Assembly (NCBI GenBank): GCA_032821775.1
Contig: JAVLRN010000010.1
Coordinates: forward strand, 2,046,001-2,110,000
From: Sanguinoderma infundibulare
Taxonomy: Eukaryota; Basidiomycota; Agaricomycetes; Polyporales; Polyporaceae
Direction of reading: 5' to 3'
Length of the DNA: 64,000 bases
Under the pieces are notes generated by a model. It was not told the origin of the DNA and did no database searches. It saw only the letters and a program-made list of their open reading frames with translations. The first letter of the stretch is position 1. Each line of letters opens with the position of its first letter. A program made the position numbers and the translations under genes. Shown here piece by piece: positions 60,433-64,000 of this stretch.

Positions 60433-61822
60433 TCACAGGAAGCGCGAGGGTTTGAGCTTGTCCAGGTTCGCGCACTTGATCTTCCCATCCATCACCAGCT
60501 CGGCAAGCGCCTTCGCGGTCCCAGGTGCGTTACAGATTCCCTGTGAACGAGAAACAACAAAATCTACGTCAGCCCTTCTCGAGCATCACGCCACACCCAT
60601 GTCGTGTGAGCATGACCGGCTCAGAGGCAGACAGCGACGATGGAGGCGATGTACGTACCCAGCACGTATGTCCGGTCGCAATAATCAGGCCCTTGGCCAC
60701 CGTGTCTGCCGCACCTATGATCGGTCCTCCTCCAAGGCTCACGACGGGGAGGAAGCACGCTTGCCGTTTGTCGACCATCCCCTCACGGAGCTCTGCGGAG
60801 ATGCTCATGACGTGCGAGCGGACACTCTCGCACGCTTGTTGGTCGACTTTCACATCGTCGACTGTGTCGGGTACAGGTGAGTCGTCTCCTGGACCGCAGC
60901 AGTACACCTCGTTCGTTGGGCGAGCGTAGATCTCGGGGCTGACGTTGCGAGGGCCTTTCGAGGCAACGTCTGGTGGGAGTAATATCTCGGTGAAGAGGAC
61001 GTACGGGGCGATCGTCGTCCCTTCCTGAGGGATGATAGTGATGCTGTGGGCTCGGGTGCCGGAGATTGGCAGGGAAGAAACGAGTCTGGGAGACCACGCA
61101 CCGCTTGCTAGGATGATGTGCGTCGCGGGGAGTGTCTGCAATTCTGCATCAGGATTGGAATTGGAGGGCGTGTACGTGACCCCGGTGACTTGCGAACTCG
61201 AGCCCTTTGACTTCAACTTGTCGACGTTGATCTTGATGACCTTCCCGGACACGTACTCCACTCCCCTCTCCTTGGCGAGCTCCATCATGCTGGTCGTGAA
61301 GAGGTAGGGGTGTACCTGCGCCGTCGCGCCGAACGGTGCCATCGGCGAGTATGACTTGGTGAGCGACGGCTTGACCCAGTTCAGGTCGTCTGGGAGTCCA
61401 GAGAGGGTGTTCGTGTTCTTCGAGTCGTCCAAGTCCAGCCCCAACGTCTTCTCCAGACTCTTCCGCTTCCCGCCCGCTCCCACTCCCGTACCCGAAATCT
61501 CGAATGACTCACCATGTCCCTCCCAGCTCCCACAGTTGACCATGCGCCAGCCCCACCGCTTCTCTCCATTGTACTCCTTGGCGAGGCGGATGTGCTCGGG
61601 GAAGGAGACGTTCACGAGCTCCTGGGGATATGCCCACTTCGCGACGAGCCCACCCGCCTTGCCGGACGCGCCCTGTGCGACCCCCGCTTTCGAGGCTTCT
61701 ATGAGGGTGATCTTCGCGGACGAGGAGGCTAAACGGGGGTGCGAGGCCAAGTAGAAGGCGGTGGTGCAGCCGATGATGCCTCCTCCGATGATTATGATGT
61801 TCTTGACATCCGCAGAGGACAT
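60433..61822 (-). CDS. FAD-dependent oxidoreductase, DAO family
   Basis: Two exons (60659-61822 and 60433-60540) give 423 aa. The N-terminal NIIIIGGGIIGCTTAFYLA is the dinucleotide-binding motif, followed by LIEASKAGVAQGASGKAGG. The C-terminal block SLGGGPIIG...GLIIATGHTCWGICNAPGTAKALAELV closes the FAD site. The family includes sarcosine, D-amino-acid and related oxidases. Substrate cannot be read from the sequence. It has no signal peptide and no clear peroxisomal targeting signal (ends SRFL). The Met at 61822 fits family N-termini better than 61870. Confidence 0.85.
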
Positions 61823-62915
61823 GGTGGTGGGCGAGGAGGCAGGCTCTGCGGCGAATCTTATTATCAGCATTTGAGGTTTTTCACACTATGGATTCCGACA
61901 CTTACAATGTCTGACTGGAGGGTAGTGGTCCCCCGTGCGGGGATGAGGAGAAGAGCTTCGGATGCGGTGGGTCGCGGATGCCTCTGAGAGTTGACCCCAC
62001 CCGGTCCGGTAAGCCCAGGTTGTCGGCACTGTCCGCAAGGGCGCTTACGCGATCGACGCGTCATAAATAGTTGCGCATATATCGAGTTTAAAAGCTCCCT
62101 TTGATCCTCCACTCCCTCTCGCCGCCCCAAAAGCTACGAGCTAGCTGCAACTTAGTACAAGCCGTCCTATGCGTCGCGCTCGATTTCCCCCGCTGAGGAT
62201 GAGCTGGGAGCCGTTCAAGTAGTGCGTCAGCCTACTCACAGGATGGTGGGAACGATCAGGAGAACATCGCTCCAGGACGAACAGCAAATACCGGCGAAGG
62301 GAATGCGAAGGTTGACGGGTAGATTGAAAAGATGTTAGTAACTGGGCATCATACGTGTCTAGCTTCGATGTTCCTATGTAAAGGGCGGTACTAAGCACCA
62401 GCGACGTTCTTTAGGATGGAAACCAACGGGGATCTAGAGTCTGTATCTACTCCGCTCTTGTCGCAAATGTTCGCTGTGTTTTCGTGTCACCTGCAGCATA
62501 ATGTGACTAGCATCATTCCTAACAGTATCCTAATCACATACTAATTTTTTTCCAAGGAACTAGGTATGCAGTGGACACACCAATGATGGAACAGTCTATG
62601 GTCTCCACGTTTTCACGGTAACTGAATGCCAGAAAAATCCATGTTACTCCAAAAACAGGCGTCGTCGTGCTTTTCTCCAGATACCGGACATGGCCAATAG
62701 ATAGAGTCATGATAGTACAAATACACGGATGCGATATCGATCAGCTAGCTACACATAAAAGTACGACAGTAGTAATCGTGGATAGTGGATAAGCATCGAC
62801 AGGCAAAGGGAAACAACATGTACTAAAATGGCAACAGATGTCGGGGACACAAAATCGCAGGGTGAAATAGTAGGCGAAGAAACTGTCGCAGTCCAAGTCA
62901 AAGCATGTCCATCGT
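61823..62915. other. Intergenic, no gene seen
   Basis: Between the oxidoreductase promoter and the 3' end of the glucosidase gene. Confidence 0.4.
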
Positions 62916-64000
62916 TTAGAGACCGAGGAAGGTGGATATGTACGCCGTAAAGCGAGCGAACATCGCCTTCGTCTTCTTTTTCTTCCTCTGATGTAATCGA
63001 ACGAGTCCACCGACAGAGGCCCGAGACGGCGACAATTGGCACGTTCAATTAGCTAGACCAACAAGGATAGACGACAGAAACTACGTACCGTGGGCGCGGC
63101 AGCGTCGTCGCCGTTCGCCACCCGCTTGGCCGAGGTTGCGAGGTTGGTGGTCTCCACTGTGGGCGACGATGACGAGCTGTCCTCCTGCGCTTCGCCGTTC
63201 ATCGGCGGCAACTCCAAGGTCTGAGGCTCCTTCGCGGGCTGTGGGGCCTCCTCGACGTGCTCCTTGAACCACTGCGAACACCAGAGCACAGAATTGAGTC
63301 ATGTTTTCGATTGACGGCGGTTGATACTGACGCACCTGGGTGTAGAACTTGGCGGAGTCCTTCGGGTACCGCTTCTGCGTCTCGTAGTCGACGTACGTCA
63401 GACCGAACCGAGTGACGTACCCATCAGCCCTAAATCACGATGGAAATGAACGACCTCGCGAACGCCGCATCCTCGGAAAACACGCACCACTCGAAATTGT
63501 CGAGGAGGCTCCATGCGAAGTATGCGCGGATGTCGACCCCATCCTCTCGCACGGCCGCGAGAATAGCAGCGGTGTTACCCTTGAAGTACTGCACTCGATC
63601 GTGGTCAGCGAGTGCCTGCTCAAGCGGCATTGTGTCCTCGTCCTTGACCGCGAAGCCGTTCTCGGTGATGCTGATTGCGCTGTCAGGCACAGCCGGAAAG
63701 ATGGGGTCATGGACGACGCACTAAATTGGTTTCGAATACCGCTAGAAATCATGTCGATTAGTCTGCGTTTTTGTCTATGATGCGAGACGGACACGCCTTG
63801 TAAAGGTAGTTGAGGAGCTGGCGGAAGCCCTCGGGATCTGCAAAATCATCCGACGATGATTAGCGGTCGGATCGGCGATAGGGGCGACCATGTGTTATGG
63901 AACGACGCTTACAATCTTGCAGCCACGCACAGTGCGCTGAATATCACAATCTCGGTCAAAGACGACAATCTCAACCTTCACCACACGACTACTCACCTTG
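62916..64000 (-). CDS. GH1 beta-glucosidase, 3' part (runs off window)
   Basis: Minus strand exons show DPEGFRQLLNYLYK, then ISITENGFAVKDEDTMPLEQ with the nucleophile glutamate in TENG, then RAYFAWSLLDNFEW, and ADGYVTRFGLTYVDYETQKR. These are the C-terminal half of family GH1, which hydrolyses cellobiose and other beta-glucosides. Confirmed exons are 63488 upwards (part), 63336-63429, 63089-63271 and 62916-62987. After the barrel comes an unusual tail: an acidic Ser run (EDSSSSSPTVETTN), then RKKKKTKAMFARFTAYISTFLGL. The N-terminal half and start lie beyond position 64000. Exons above 63700 are not fully resolved. Confidence 0.85.

Overview
The window looks like nuclear DNA of a filamentous basidiomycete, most likely an Agaricomycete (mushroom or polypore type). 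Genes carry many short introns of about 48-80 nt with GT..AG ends and CTAAC-like branch points. The gene content fits: HET-domain proteins, F-box/LRR proteins, a fungal Zn2Cys6 regulator with a PAS domain, a HOG1-type MAP kinase, a CE16-type GDSL esterase and a GH1 glucosidase. Gene models were built by hand from reading frames and splice signals; for most multi-exon models the exon lengths add up to whole codons.

Left part (1-16.7 kb): a kinase remnant, a decayed F-box gene followed by odd GC-rich palindromic repeats, a secreted GDSL esterase, an intact HET gene, a dead HET gene, a tRNA-Asn with an intron, an ERT1/AcuK-type transcription factor and a small unknown gene.

Middle (17-28 kb): a tandem array of about 4.2-kb units. 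Each full unit holds a spliced phosphotransferase-like (APH-fold) gene on the minus strand, a broken copy of the 5' end of the neighbouring phospholipase C gene, a broken piece of a NOSIP-type gene, and a divergent pair of unknown genes (B and C). The third unit is truncated. The array lies between two diverged direct copies of the 3' flank of the transcription-factor gene.

Right part (28-64 kb): a complete PI-specific phospholipase C, a small coiled-coil gene, a dead HET gene, an NmrA-like reductase, a large HET gene whose C-terminal module is triplicated, a NOSIP pseudogene, a mosaic of duplicated NmrA/D-gene pieces, HOG1, a MITE-like element, an amine/amino-acid oxidase, an F-box/LRR gene, a repeat-rich hypothetical gene, a DAO-family FAD oxidoreductase, and the 3' part of a GH1 beta-glucosidase that runs off the right edge.

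Conserved housekeeping and signalling genes (ERT1-like, PLC1, HOG1) are interleaved with fast-turnover material (HET genes, local duplications, gene fragments). The strongest novelty candidates are the HET protein with three C-terminal modules and the chimeric tandem array that contains pieces of two cellular genes.
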